DNA from: Clostridiaceae bacterium
GTDB lineage: Bacteria; Bacillota; Clostridia; Christensenellales; CAG-917
DNA: 40,812 nucleotides
Direction: 5' to 3'
Assembly: GCA_031289315.1 (NCBI GenBank)
Contig: JAITPR010000023.1
Location: 1-40,812 of the forward strand
A model generated the notes under the pieces. It was not told where the DNA came from and ran no database searches. It saw only the letters and a program-made list of their open reading frames with translations. Of this stretch, positions 32,697 through 40,422 are shown in pieces. Both the position numbers and the translations under genes were made by a program. Position 1 is the first letter of the stretch, and each line of letters starts with the position of its first letter.

Positions 32697-32777
32697 AATT
32701 CGATGCAGGTCGGCGTTATTTTCTCCTCACGTAGCGTTGCTACGCGTCGTAAAAAATGCCTTGCCCGGCACCGAATT
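32697..32777. repeat. Family 3 palindrome after the envelope operon
   Basis: AATTCGATGCAGGTCGGC and GCCCGGCACCGAATT form outer arms, and ACGTAGC-GTT-GCTACG the centre. The same core (CGTAGCG-K-TGCTACG) lies at about 25674-25690. It may also serve as a transcript end for the envelope operon. Confidence 0.6.
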
Positions 32778-32935
32778 TGCCTAAAATCCGTATGTTTTCG
32801 ATTGTGTAACTAAGCCCCGGCTCCTGATAGAAGTGCAATTTTATCCTCACATTACGTATGTGGTTACGGTAATATAGCAACGCTTAGAAGAAATTAAAAA
32901 GACGATAAGTGTTGGGGGTTACCCTCTATAAATTT

Positions 32936-32984
32936 AAAAACGCGGTTGACGCTAAGGATATAATCCTGCGTCAACCGCGTTTTT
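32936..32984. terminator. Strong bidirectional terminator
   Basis: AAAAACGCGGTTGACGC and GCGTCAACCGCGTTTTT are a perfect 17-base inverted repeat, with AGGAT/ATCCT in the loop and A/T runs on both sides. It separates the plus-strand envelope operon from the converging dhaK-dhaL/gldA unit. The gap 32682-33065 otherwise holds no gene. Confidence 0.85.
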
Positions 32985-33024
32985 AAAGTAATCGGTGTTA
33001 AGCTTCAAGCTTGCGTTTTCTTTG

Positions 33025-33052
33025 GTTCTTTCTTGCATGCGCAAGAAAGAAC
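33025..33052 (-). terminator. Perfect hairpin just after the dihydroxyacetone kinase gene
   Basis: GTTCTTTCTTGC and GCAAGAAAGAAC form a 12-bp stem around ATGC, 14 bases beyond the stop codon of the minus-strand gene. No strong U run follows, so it may protect the 3' end rather than terminate. Confidence 0.5.
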
Positions 33053-33065
33053 TATAATAACACAA

Positions 33066-34880
33066 CTACCACTTCTTAATATTGGCGGTCATTTCGGTGA
33101 AGATAACGCCCAAGCCATAGGCGCCCGCGTCGGGGTAGCCGATGCTACGGTCGCCGACGGTACCGGCGCGACCCATACGGGCGGCGATGAGTTTGGTGTT
33201 TTCCGCGCCTTTAACGGCGGCGGCGGCGCCTTTTTCTAGACCGGCTATGAGCTTAGAGCCTTTTTTTGCGGCTTCGATTATTGTATCCGCGCAAGGGACG
33301 AGAGCGTCTATGAGGGTTTTATCACCGACGACGGCGCCGCGTCCGAAGCTTCTTTCGCCGGTGGCTTGAATTGCTTTTACGGCGGCTTGCAGGAGAACGC
33401 CGATGTCGGAGAGGGAAACCTCTTCCTTATCGCCGGCGGCTTTTGCCGCTCCGCGGAACGCGGAACCCCAAATGGGACCGGAAGCCCCGCCGCAGTACTC
33501 CATTATGATTTCACCGGAGCTTTTTAAGAAAGCGCCGATATTGCTTTTTTCGCGCGATGCCCAATCGGCTTTCAGTTGGCGGAAGCCTTTGGCTATGCTC
33601 ATGCCGAAGTCGCCGTCGCCGGCAACGGAATCCATTTCGCAAAAGTGAATTTCATTTTTGATGATGATGTCCGCCATGATGTCAATCCATTTGATAAAAG
33701 CCGCCGTGTTAATGGTTTCGCCTACGACGGGTTTACCCTTAACCTCATAGACAGCGGCGGAGGCTTTAGCGTCCTTTTTGGTTTCTTTAGCAACGGTTTT
33801 CGGTGTGGCGACGGGTGAAGAAGGTGTTATGTTGAGCGCTTTGGCAAGAGCCTGAATGGCTTCGATATAAACGCCGGCGTCGCCGGTACCGCCCCATTTG
33901 AGAGCAGGAGCGTCCACGGGGTAGTCGAGAAGTGTTTTAAGCTCCGCGTCTAGACGTAGGACGGAAACGGAGGCACCCGCCATATCTATGGACGTCATGT
34001 AATTGCCGACGAGAGTTTTGTAGATGACTATACCTTTTGCTTCTAGAACCGTGGAAACGGAATTATTGAGGATATAGAGTTCTTGTAGGGGAGTGCCGCC
34101 GAAGCCGTTTATAAGCAAAGCGATTTCTTCACTCTTTTTCAGTTTGAGATCTTCGATGAGGTCGGGTACAATGCGTTTGGCAAGCTCGTCGGCGGTTTGA
34201 ATTTTTTCACGTTTTCTGCCGGGTTCGCCGTGAATGCCTACGCCGAACTCCATTTCGTCGGCACCTAGTTCAAAGGTGGGGGAACCCTTTGCGGGAACCG
34301 TGCAGGATGTCAAAGCAAAGCCGAAGCTCCGCACGTTGTCGATGGTCTTTTGAGCGACCGACTTTACTTCGGATAAGGACTTACCTTGTTCCGCGGCGGC
34401 TCCGGCTATTTTGTGTACGAACACCGTACCCGCGACGCCTCTGCGACCGACGGTGTACAGACTATCCTTTACGGCGATGTCGTCGTTAACGTAAACCGCG
34501 TCTACTTTTACGCCGTCTTCGGCGGCAAGCGCGGCGGCGTTGTTAAAATTCATGCAGTCGCCGCTGTAGTTTTTAACAATCATGAGAGTACCCTTGTCGG
34601 AAGCCGTGGCTGTAAGGGCGTTGTATACTTGAATTTGGGAGGGGGAAGCGAACACGTCGCCGCAAACCGCCGCGTCCAGCATTCCCTTGCCGACGAAGCC
34701 GCCGTGAGCCGGTTCATGTCCGGAACCGCCGCCGGAAATCAAGCTGACCTTGTTTTTGTTGAGGTCTTTCTTTAAAAGAACCTTGTTTTTCGCGTCGAAC
34801 GCCAGTTCGGGGTGCGCCTTTGCAATACCGTAACACATGTCGTAGACAAATGTTTCCGCCTTATTCATTATTTTTTTCAT
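33066..34880 (-). CDS. dhaKL: ATP-dependent dihydroxyacetone kinase, DhaK-DhaL fusion
   Basis: The enzyme phosphorylates dihydroxyacetone to DHAP in the cytosol. The 604-residue chain joins a DhaK domain (about 1-350) to a DhaL domain (about 390-604) through an Ala/Lys/Thr-rich linker (about 355-380). DhaK shows GGGSGHEPAHGG and the covalent substrate-binding His217 in GVGIHGEPG. DhaL shows the Mg-ATP aspartates in MDSVAGDGDFG (417, 422, 424), GGASGPIWG and GDKTLIDAL. One-chain kinases of this type use ATP, unlike the PTS-fed DhaK/DhaL/DhaM system. The frame allows an earlier ATG at 34910, but AAGGAG on the minus strand (34891-34896) lies 10 bases before the ATG at 34880, so this start is chosen. 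It lies downstream of gldA on the same strand. Confidence 0.94.
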   Translation of the reverse strand: MKKIMNKAETFVYDMCYGIAKAHPELAFDAKNKVLLKKDLNKNKVSLISGGGSGHEPAHGGFVGKGMLDAAVCGDVFASPSQIQVYNALTATASDKGTLMIVKNYSGDCMNFNNAAALAAEDGVKVDAVYVNDDIAVKDSLYTVGRRGVAGTVFVHKIAGAAAEQGKSLSEVKSVAQKTIDNVRSFGFALTSCTVPAKGSPTFELGADEMEFGVGIHGEPGRKREKIQTADELAKRIVPDLIEDLKLKKSEEIALLINGFGGTPLQELYILNNSVSTVLEAKGIVIYKTLVGNYMTSIDMAGASVSVLRLDAELKTLLDYPVDAPALKWGGTGDAGVYIEAIQALAKALNITPSSPVATPKTVAKETKKDAKASAAVYEVKGKPVVGETINTAAFIKWIDIMADIIIKNEIHFCEMDSVAGDGDFGMSIAKGFRQLKADWASREKSNIGAFLKSSGEIIMEYCGGASGPIWGSAFRGAAKAAGDKEEVSLSDIGVLLQAAVKAIQATGERSFGRGAVVGDKTLIDALVPCADTIIEAAKKGSKLIAGLEKGAAAAVKGAENTKLIAARMGRAGTVGDRSIGYPDAGAYGLGVIFTEMTANIKKW

Positions 34881-34923
34881 GGAATACTTGCTCCTTATGC
34901 TATGTTTCACTTACACGTGGAAA

Positions 34924-34947
34924 CGGACGCGGCAGAAACCGCGTCCG
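34924..34947 (-). terminator. Hairpin between gldA and dhaKL
   Basis: CGGACGCGG and CCGCGTCCG form a perfect 9-bp stem around a 6-base loop in the 96-base gap between the two minus-strand genes. On the minus strand it is followed by TTTCC only, so it is at most a partial terminator or a processing site that could lower kinase expression relative to gldA. Confidence 0.45.
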
Positions 34948-34976
34948 CCCGTATAAGCGATCAATTTAAGCTTTAA

Positions 34977-36125
34977 TTAGTCCTCGTCATCACAGCCGCA
35001 ACCGCAATATTTGGCGTTGGCGCCGATTTTGTCGGCGGTGACTATTGCCGCGGCAACCATTGCGGGCGTCACGGGGAAGTTCATGTTGTGTACGCTCTCT
35101 TCGGGTATGCAAGCTTTTTCGGCAACCTCTTGCAATCTGTCGCCGATGTCTTCTACGCCTAAGTCGGCAAGACAGACCGGTAAGCCGACGGTTATGCAGA
35201 ACTCTATAACTTCGTCGATTTCCTCTTGAGGGGCGTTTTCAAGTACGAGCTGGCAAAGCGTGCCGAACGCGACCTTTTCGCCGTGGAAATACCGGTGAGT
35301 CTCTTCAAGCACGGTTAAACCGTCGTGAATGGCGTGCGCCGCGGCAAGTCCGCCGCTTTCAAAGCCTAAGCCGGAAAGCAATATGTTGGCTTCAATGATG
35401 TTTTCAAGAGCGGGAGTTACGACGTTGCCTTCGCAAGCCAGTAACGCCTTGTAGCCGTCCGAAAGAAGTGTGTCGTAACAGAGCGACGCAAGCGCAAAAG
35501 CCGTCCTTGTGGCGACGGCGGCGGGAGTTTTCTTTTCTCTTACGCCGCAGGGCAAACCGGCGTTGACGGGACGGTTGGAAAGCGTGTTTGCGCGCGCCTC
35601 AAAATAAGTGGAGAGCGCGTCGCCCATGCCCGATATTAAGAAACGCGCGGGCGCTTTGGCAATAACCGATGTGTCGATTAATACGACGTCGGGGCTGGTG
35701 AAGTAAGCGTAGTCGTCAAACGCGCCTTCCGGAGTGTATAAAACCGCAGAGTGCGAGGTGGGTGCGTCCGTCGCCGCAATCGTCGGCACGATGATAAGAC
35801 GCGATTTAGCCGCGTTAACGCATTTGGCGGTATCAATGGCTTTGCCGCCGCCCAGACCGATTATACAGTCGCATTTGTTTGCTTTGGCTAAGGCTTGAAG
35901 CTGTACAACCTCTTCGCGTGAGCATTCGCCCGTGAAATTGCAGGGGACGAATGTAACCTTGAATTTTTCGGCGGTTGTGTCAAGCTGCGTTTGGACGCGC
36001 TTAACGTCGTCGGGGTGCGCTATAAGCAGCGCAGATTTTCCGAACAAACGCACGAAGTAACCCAGGTTGTACAGTTCGTTTTCGCCCTGAACGTATTTGG
36101 ACGGGCAGATAAAAGCTTTTCTCAT
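34977..36125 (-). CDS. gldA: Glycerol dehydrogenase (iron-type ADH family)
   Basis: GldA oxidises glycerol to dihydroxyacetone with NAD+ (reversible), feeding the kinase encoded next to it. The 382-residue product has the NAD-binding GLGGGKAIDTAK (90-101), FISGMGDA-type Asp169, and HAIHDGL plus YFHGEKVAFG, which give the zinc ligands Asp169, His264 and His281 by alignment with the Geobacillus enzyme. TDAPTSHSAV is the usual substrate-loop segment. The C-terminus ends in YCGCGCDDED, a Cys-rich tail that is unusual for the family. The ribosome binding site AAGGAGA (36131-36137) lies 5 bases before the ATG, and a good promoter lies further upstream. It is first in a two-gene glycerol unit. Confidence 0.94.
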   Translation of the reverse strand: MRKAFICPSKYVQGENELYNLGYFVRLFGKSALLIAHPDDVKRVQTQLDTTAEKFKVTFVPCNFTGECSREEVVQLQALAKANKCDCIIGLGGGKAIDTAKCVNAAKSRLIIVPTIAATDAPTSHSAVLYTPEGAFDDYAYFTSPDVVLIDTSVIAKAPARFLISGMGDALSTYFEARANTLSNRPVNAGLPCGVREKKTPAAVATRTAFALASLCYDTLLSDGYKALLACEGNVVTPALENIIEANILLSGLGFESGGLAAAHAIHDGLTVLEETHRYFHGEKVAFGTLCQLVLENAPQEEIDEVIEFCITVGLPVCLADLGVEDIGDRLQEVAEKACIPEESVHNMNFPVTPAMVAAAIVTADKIGANAKYCGCGCDDED

Positions 36126-36211
36126 AATGTTCTCCTTATCTAAAAAAAGTTAATTGTTTTATGTGCGCTTAAAGGCTTTGCGTTTCCGCGCCTACAAACA
36201 CACCGTCATTA

Positions 36212-36240
36212 ATTATAATCCACATTTTAGCAAAAGACAA
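36212..36240 (-). promoter_or_regulatory. Promoter of gldA-dhaKL
   Basis: On the minus strand, TTGTCT (36235-36240) and TATAAT (36212-36217) are exactly 17 bases apart. The predicted start is near 36205, about 80 bases before the gldA ATG. Confidence 0.75.
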
Positions 36241-36461
36241 GTCCGAATATAATATTTTTTTGAGTATTTAAGGTAATCTTGCCGTCTTTTTATATAAATC
36301 CGCGTTTTGTCCGCCTTTACAAGTGACTTCGACGGTATTTTTTCGCCCAAAGCCGACGACGTACCGCGCGCTTGTTGTTTTGCGACCTTATATCTCAAAC
36401 GCTTTTCTAAGATATTGAGCTCTTCTTTTATGCGGCACTTTATTCTACAATCTGCATACAT
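36213..36461 (-). CDS. Possible small basic protein (doubtful)
   Basis: This 82-codon open frame begins MYADCRIKCRIKEELNILEKRL and is strongly basic with a helical look. It has no ribosome binding site, its 3' end overlaps the gldA promoter, and no family is recognised. A 71-codon frame on the other strand covers the same region. It may be chance or a gene remnant; it is listed because the 817-base gap 36126-36942 has no clear protein gene. Confidence 0.2.
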   Translation of the reverse strand: MYADCRIKCRIKEELNILEKRLRYKVAKQQARGTSSALGEKIPSKSLVKADKTRIYIKRRQDYLKYSKKYYIRTCLLLKCGL

Positions 36462-36588
36462 GCAAACGGTTCACGCTCATATTGTACAAGATATTGACGA
36501 ATATATGGCAAAGACCGTATAATCGGCGGGTTTTTAAACGGAATTTTAAATACGTTAGACTAAGAATAAGTTTTTTTGTGCTAAACGT

Positions 36589-36617
36589 TTGCCAAATGCG
36601 CGTGAGTCATGTAAAAT
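36589..36617 (+). promoter_or_regulatory. Promoter of the candidate ncRNA
   Basis: TTGCCA (36589-36594) and TAAAAT (36612-36617) are 17 bases apart, with no protein-coding start shortly downstream. Confidence 0.55.
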
Positions 36618-36623
36618 ATGTTT

Positions 36624-36860
36624 GTCCTTAGGGAGTAGTTTGCCGCACACCGCGCGCAACGTTCGGTTTAGAGGGCGGGGAAGCTTGAAAAGAATTTCCG
36701 CCGCGTTAAATTCGGCGTAGAACGGCGGTGTGGCGGGTCGCAAATCAACAGCCCCGCCGCGCGGAAAAATATATAAGCGCGGCTTGGTTTGCGAAGTTCG
36801 GCGTGACGCGTCGGAGATTGAACAAGACTTCGGACGGTTTTCGCCGTTCGGAGTTTTTTT
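36624..36860 (+). ncRNA. Candidate structured non-coding RNA, about 237 nt
   Basis: A promoter, long-range pairing and a strong terminator bracket a region without a convincing ORF. CCGCACACCGC (36643-36653) can pair with GCGGTGTGGCGG (36725-36736, one bulge). Inside it, GGCGGGGAA/TTTCCGCC and GCCG/CGGC form hairpins. A second domain pairs GCAAATCAACAGCC (36740-36753) with GGCTTGGTTTGC (36781-36792), with inner CCGCGC/GCGCGG. The terminator hairpin follows at 36828. It does not show tmRNA, RNase P, SRP or T-box signatures that I can recognise. It could be a free sRNA or a leader of the methyltransferase-like gene, whose ATG is 82 bases beyond the terminator. Confidence 0.45.
36828..36860 (+). 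terminator. Intrinsic terminator of the candidate ncRNA
   Basis: CTTCGGACGG (36828-36837) pairs with CCGTTCGGAG (36844-36853) over 10 bp including G-T pairs, and is followed directly by seven T. Confidence 0.8.
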
Positions 36861-36942
36861 AGTTTTAGGGGAGTAGTCGTTACCGCTTGACGGGCGTCCA
36901 TACCCCGTTTGACGCCAGAGTATAAAACGGAAATCACATATT

Positions 36943-37464
36943 ATGATACATGTACGCTTAAAGCCCAAAAAGAAACGCAAGAACGGTTTTGATTTTGCGG
37001 AGAGACTCATTCTTGCCGAAGCGGCTTTGAGAACCGTTGAAATAACAACCGCCGACAGCGTGCTGTGCGTGTCAAGTTCGGCGGGCGCGTTGGAAAGTAA
37101 GGTTTTACGCGCGGTCGGTTGCCACGTCCATTCTATAGGCAAGATTTGCCGAAAATATTCGGACGTATTTAAGGACGCCGGCAGAATAAAATATCTATCG
37201 AAGGTATTTGAGCCGGCTACGCTGGGCGAATACGATTTTATAATATTGTTTGACACCGGCGGGGCGTTGGCGGAAGCCGGGTTGCTTTCAAGCGTTCAAG
37301 GACGGCTGACAAAAGGCGGCACGCTGTTGATTGCGGATGGAACCGCCGGGTACGCTTCCGGTTACTACGTTAAAATTCTTACCGATTTGAACGTGGAAAA
37401 CGTCTACGACGGGCGGCTAACGGTTATCACGGCAAGCCGCACGGAGCGAGCGGAAGCATGGTAA
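36943..37464 (+). CDS. Small protein with a class I methyltransferase-like fold
   Basis: The 173-residue product has a basic start (HVRLKPKKKRKNGFD), then a Rossmann-like order: VLCVSSSAGALESKVLRAVG (about 40-59; the loop lacks the usual GxGxG), HSIGKICRKYSDVF, YDFIILFDTGGALAEAGLL and LTKGGTLLIADGTAGYAS (about 125-142). This resembles AdoMet-dependent methyltransferases, but the degenerate glycine loop leaves cofactor binding uncertain and the substrate unknown. The ATG has no visible Shine-Dalgarno. The gene stands alone between the candidate ncRNA and the ATPase. Confidence 0.65.
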   Translation: MIHVRLKPKKKRKNGFDFAERLILAEAALRTVEITTADSVLCVSSSAGALESKVLRAVGCHVHSIGKICRKYSDVFKDAGRIKYLSKVFEPATLGEYDFIILFDTGGALAEAGLLSSVQGRLTKGGTLLIADGTAGYASGYYVKILTDLNVENVYDGRLTVITASRTERAEAW

Positions 37465-37696
37465 TATTTAGCAAGGCGCGTGTGCGCAAGGCGTGTTAAG
37501 CGGCGTGCGGAAACAATATTAGGTTTTAGAGCGCGCAGTGCGCTTCGCGAAAAACAAAAGCCGTATTAAGTGGAAAACGCTACGCGGTAAGAATGCAAGC
37601 GAAAGCGGTAAAATGCTACGCGGTAAAAAAAGAAAACAAACGTTTAAAGCAGTCGCGGTTGCAGAATTGTCGCCGTGCGCTTTACGGGAGGGAATA
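37465..37696. other. Gap before the ATPase with GC-rich and duplicated strings
   Basis: GCTACGCGGTAA occurs twice (about 37577 and 37613), and GCGCGCAGTGCGC can form a small hairpin near 37530. No confident promoter was found. The ATPase frame is open here from 37538, but the sequence looks non-coding and has no homology to the family N-terminus. Confidence 0.4.
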
Positions 37697-40372
37697 ATGG
37701 TAAATCCATATGAGATGAGCACCGAAGAAATATTCGTGTCGCTTAACGCAGACGCGGACGGTTTGACGTCGGAGGAGGCAAGTGAGCGTGTACAAAGGTA
37801 CGGCTTGAACGAGCTTACTGCGGAAAAAAAACGTCCGATGATACTGAAGTTTTTAGACCAGTTCAAGGATGTGATGATTTTGGTGTTGCTTGCAGCGGCA
37901 ATCATATCGGCGGCTATGGCGCTATATCAGCACGAATATCGGGACTTAATCGACAGCGGACTTATTCTTCTTATCGTAATAGTTAACGCGATAATCGGAT
38001 TGACGCAGGAGCGCAAAGCGGAAACGGCACTTGAAGCGTTAAAAAACATGAATAAACCTATTTCAAAGGTTATACGCGACGGTTCAATTCAGAAAATAAA
38101 GAGCGGCGAAATAGTGCCGGGCGACGTGGTTGTGCTTGAAGCCGGCGACGTAGTTCCCGCAGATTTACGGTTAATCGAAAGCGCGGCGTTGAAAATAGAG
38201 GAAGCGGCGTTGACGGGTGAGTCCGTTCCCAGCGAAAAGGATTTTTCCGCTTCCGTAGCCGCGGACGCTCCGTTAGGCGACAGACGGAATATGGCGCACA
38301 GCTCCGGAATAGTTGCATACGGACGGGGCAGGGGCATAGCCGTTTCCACGGGAATGAATACCGAGGTGGGTAAGATAGCTAAAATGCTTTCCGAAAACAC
38401 TGCCGAACGCACACCCTTGCAAAAGCAACTCTCAAGAACGGCGAAAATTTTGTCGCTGTTGGTTATGGGAATTGCCGTAATAATATTTATTTTTTCCGCG
38501 GTTCAGAAGGGAACGGACGGCATAATAGACGCGTTCATGACCGCCGTAGCGATAGCCGTGGCGGCTATTCCGGAGGGCTTGCCGGCAGTTGTCACGATAG
38601 TGCTTGCCATGGGCGTCCAAAAGATGAGCGAGCGCAACGCGATAATAAGAAATCTGCCCGCGGTGGAAACCTTAGGCTGTTGCGAAATTATTTGTTCCGA
38701 CAAGACCGGCACTCTGACGCTCAACAAGATGACGGTTCAAGAGTTGTACACGCCCCAAAGCGGCACGGTCTCCGCGGAGAGCGGCAAAACCTCCGAGGAC
38801 ACAGAGGTTGACGCGTTGGTACGCGGCATGGTGCTTTGCAACGATACGGTGGTAGGAGAAAGCGGGCAGCTTTACGGCGACCCCACGGAAACGGCGCTTG
38901 TGGCTTATGCGACCTTCATAGGGCGCGACGTAAGCGACATTAACGCGCAGAACCCACGTGTGGACGAAATACCCTTCGACAGCATACGCAAGCTGATGAG
39001 TACCGTCAATAAGACGACGGGTGACAACGGCGAAGCGGTCCGCATAGCGTATATTAAGGGTGCGCCGGACATGCTTATAAAGCGTTGTGCGTATATCTCA
39101 CGCGGGGGAGTTTTCGAAAAGATAACCGACGAGGACGTCAAGCTTATCAACGGAGCTAACGCGGCTATGGCGCACAAGGCGTTGCGCGTGCTTGCCGTCG
39201 CGATAAAGCCGGATTGCTCCGATACCGCCGCGGCGGAGGACAACGCGGTGTTTGTAGGGCTTGTCGGCATGATAGACCCGCCCCGTCCGGAGGTAAAGGA
39301 CGCCGTAGCGGTGTGCAAACGCGCCGGCATGACCGCCGTTATGATAACCGGCGACCATAAGGAAACCGCCTCCGCGATAGCAACGGAAATAGGAATTTTG
39401 GGAGAGGGACAGACCGCTATCACCGGCGCGGAGCTGGATCTCATGGGCGACGAGGAATTCTACGGTAAGCTTGACGAGATCCGCGTTTACGCGCGCGTCA
39501 GTCCGGAAAACAAGGTAAGGATAGTAAAAGCATTTAAGACCGCGCAAAAGCGAATTGTGGCAATGACGGGCGACGGAGTTAACGACGCGCCGTCGCTGAA
39601 GTACGCCGACATCGGCATCGGTATGGGAATAACCGGTACGGACGTGAGCAAGGGAGCAAGCGATATGGTGCTTGCCGACGACAACTTCGCCACAATCGTG
39701 TCCGCCGTCGAGGAAGGACGCAAGGTATATTCGAACATCAAAAAGGCGGTGCAGTTTTTGCTGTCCGCAAATATAGCGGAGGTTCTCTGCTTGTTTATAA
39801 CTACGATTTTTATGCGCGTGCCGTTCCTTACGCCGGTCATGATTTTGTGGGTTAACATGGTGACGGACTCCTTCCCGGCGCTTGCCCTCGGAATGGAAGC
39901 CGCGGAAAAGGATATCATGAGCCGGCAGCCGCGTAAAAACGGTTCCAGCCTGTTCTCCGGCAGAACCGGGTTGGACATAGCCATTCAAGGTATCATGCAG
40001 ACCGCGTTGATACTTGCCGTCTATTGTATAGGCTTCTATGCCCTAGACGGCGCCAACCACGAGACGGCGGTAACGATGGCATTTACCGCGCTCTGCTTTA
40101 TACAACTGTTCCACAGCTATAACATGCGTTCGCAAACCAATTCCATTCTTAATCGCCGTTTCTTTAAAAATAAAGCACTCAATTTAGCGTTTTTAGTAGG
40201 CGCGGCGCTCATCGTCCTTGCCGTATCCATCCCCGGGTTGAACGGCATATTCGGCGCGACCGCCCTTGACGGCATAAGATGGGCGGTAGTCCTCTGCCTG
40301 TCCTTCGCGATTATCCCCCTCGTCGAGCTCTCTAAGATAATCGAGAAGGCGGTTTTAAAGGATAAGGAATAG
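37697..40372 (+). CDS. Calcium-type P-type ATPase (P2A-like)
   Basis: This is a cation-pumping P-type ATPase in the cytoplasmic membrane, 891 residues from the chosen ATG. It shows the N-terminal cation ATPase domain, actuator motif LTGESVP, phosphorylation site CSDKTGTLT (Asp335), and TGDGVNDAPSLKYADIGI at the hinge. Ion-site residues match Ca2+ pumps: AIPEGLP in TM4, SANIAEVLCLF in TM5 (Asn, Glu) and LWVNMVTDSFPALALG in TM6 (Asn, Thr, Asp), consistent with Ca2+ export, though Mn2+ cannot be excluded. Ten membrane segments are expected. The start at 37697 has GGGAGGG 4 bases upstream and begins MVNPYEMSTEEI like relatives; an upstream in-frame start at 37538 is not supported. Confidence 0.93.
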   Translation: MVNPYEMSTEEIFVSLNADADGLTSEEASERVQRYGLNELTAEKKRPMILKFLDQFKDVMILVLLAAAIISAAMALYQHEYRDLIDSGLILLIVIVNAIIGLTQERKAETALEALKNMNKPISKVIRDGSIQKIKSGEIVPGDVVVLEAGDVVPADLRLIESAALKIEEAALTGESVPSEKDFSASVAADAPLGDRRNMAHSSGIVAYGRGRGIAVSTGMNTEVGKIAKMLSENTAERTPLQKQLSRTAKILSLLVMGIAVIIFIFSAVQKGTDGIIDAFMTAVAIAVAAIPEGLPAVVTIVLAMGVQKMSERNAIIRNLPAVETLGCCEIICSDKTGTLTLNKMTVQELYTPQSGTVSAESGKTSEDTEVDALVRGMVLCNDTVVGESGQLYGDPTETALVAYATFIGRDVSDINAQNPRVDEIPFDSIRKLMSTVNKTTGDNGEAVRIAYIKGAPDMLIKRCAYISRGGVFEKITDEDVKLINGANAAMAHKALRVLAVAIKPDCSDTAAAEDNAVFVGLVGMIDPPRPEVKDAVAVCKRAGMTAVMITGDHKETASAIATEIGILGEGQTAITGAELDLMGDEEFYGKLDEIRVYARVSPENKVRIVKAFKTAQKRIVAMTGDGVNDAPSLKYADIGIGMGITGTDVSKGASDMVLADDNFATIVSAVEEGRKVYSNIKKAVQFLLSANIAEVLCLFITTIFMRVPFLTPVMILWVNMVTDSFPALALGMEAAEKDIMSRQPRKNGSSLFSGRTGLDIAIQGIMQTALILAVYCIGFYALDGANHETAVTMAFTALCFIQLFHSYNMRSQTNSILNRRFFKNKALNLAFLVGAALIVLAVSIPGLNGIFGATALDGIRWAVVLCLSFAIIPLVELSKIIEKAVLKDKE

Positions 40373-40373
40373 A

Positions 40374-40422
40374 GGAATTTATTTTTTCGCGTCGCTCAGT
40401 GTGACGGAGCGGAATAAATTCC
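40374..40422 (+). terminator. Probable terminator of the ATPase gene
   Basis: GGAATTTATT (40374-40383) and AATAAATTCC (40413-40422) form a perfect 10-bp stem with an inner CGCTC/GAGCG. No U run follows; the hairpin merges into the family 1 repeats. Confidence 0.45.

Noticed and set aside
36555..37256. 233-residue minus-strand ORF
   Set aside because: It covers the antisense of the methyltransferase-like gene, the intrinsic terminator and the candidate ncRNA. The protein has no recognisable domain, and the plus-strand reading is better supported.
39098..39988. 296-residue minus-strand ORF inside the ATPase gene
   Set aside because: It is antisense to the conserved hinge and membrane segments of a clear P-type ATPase.
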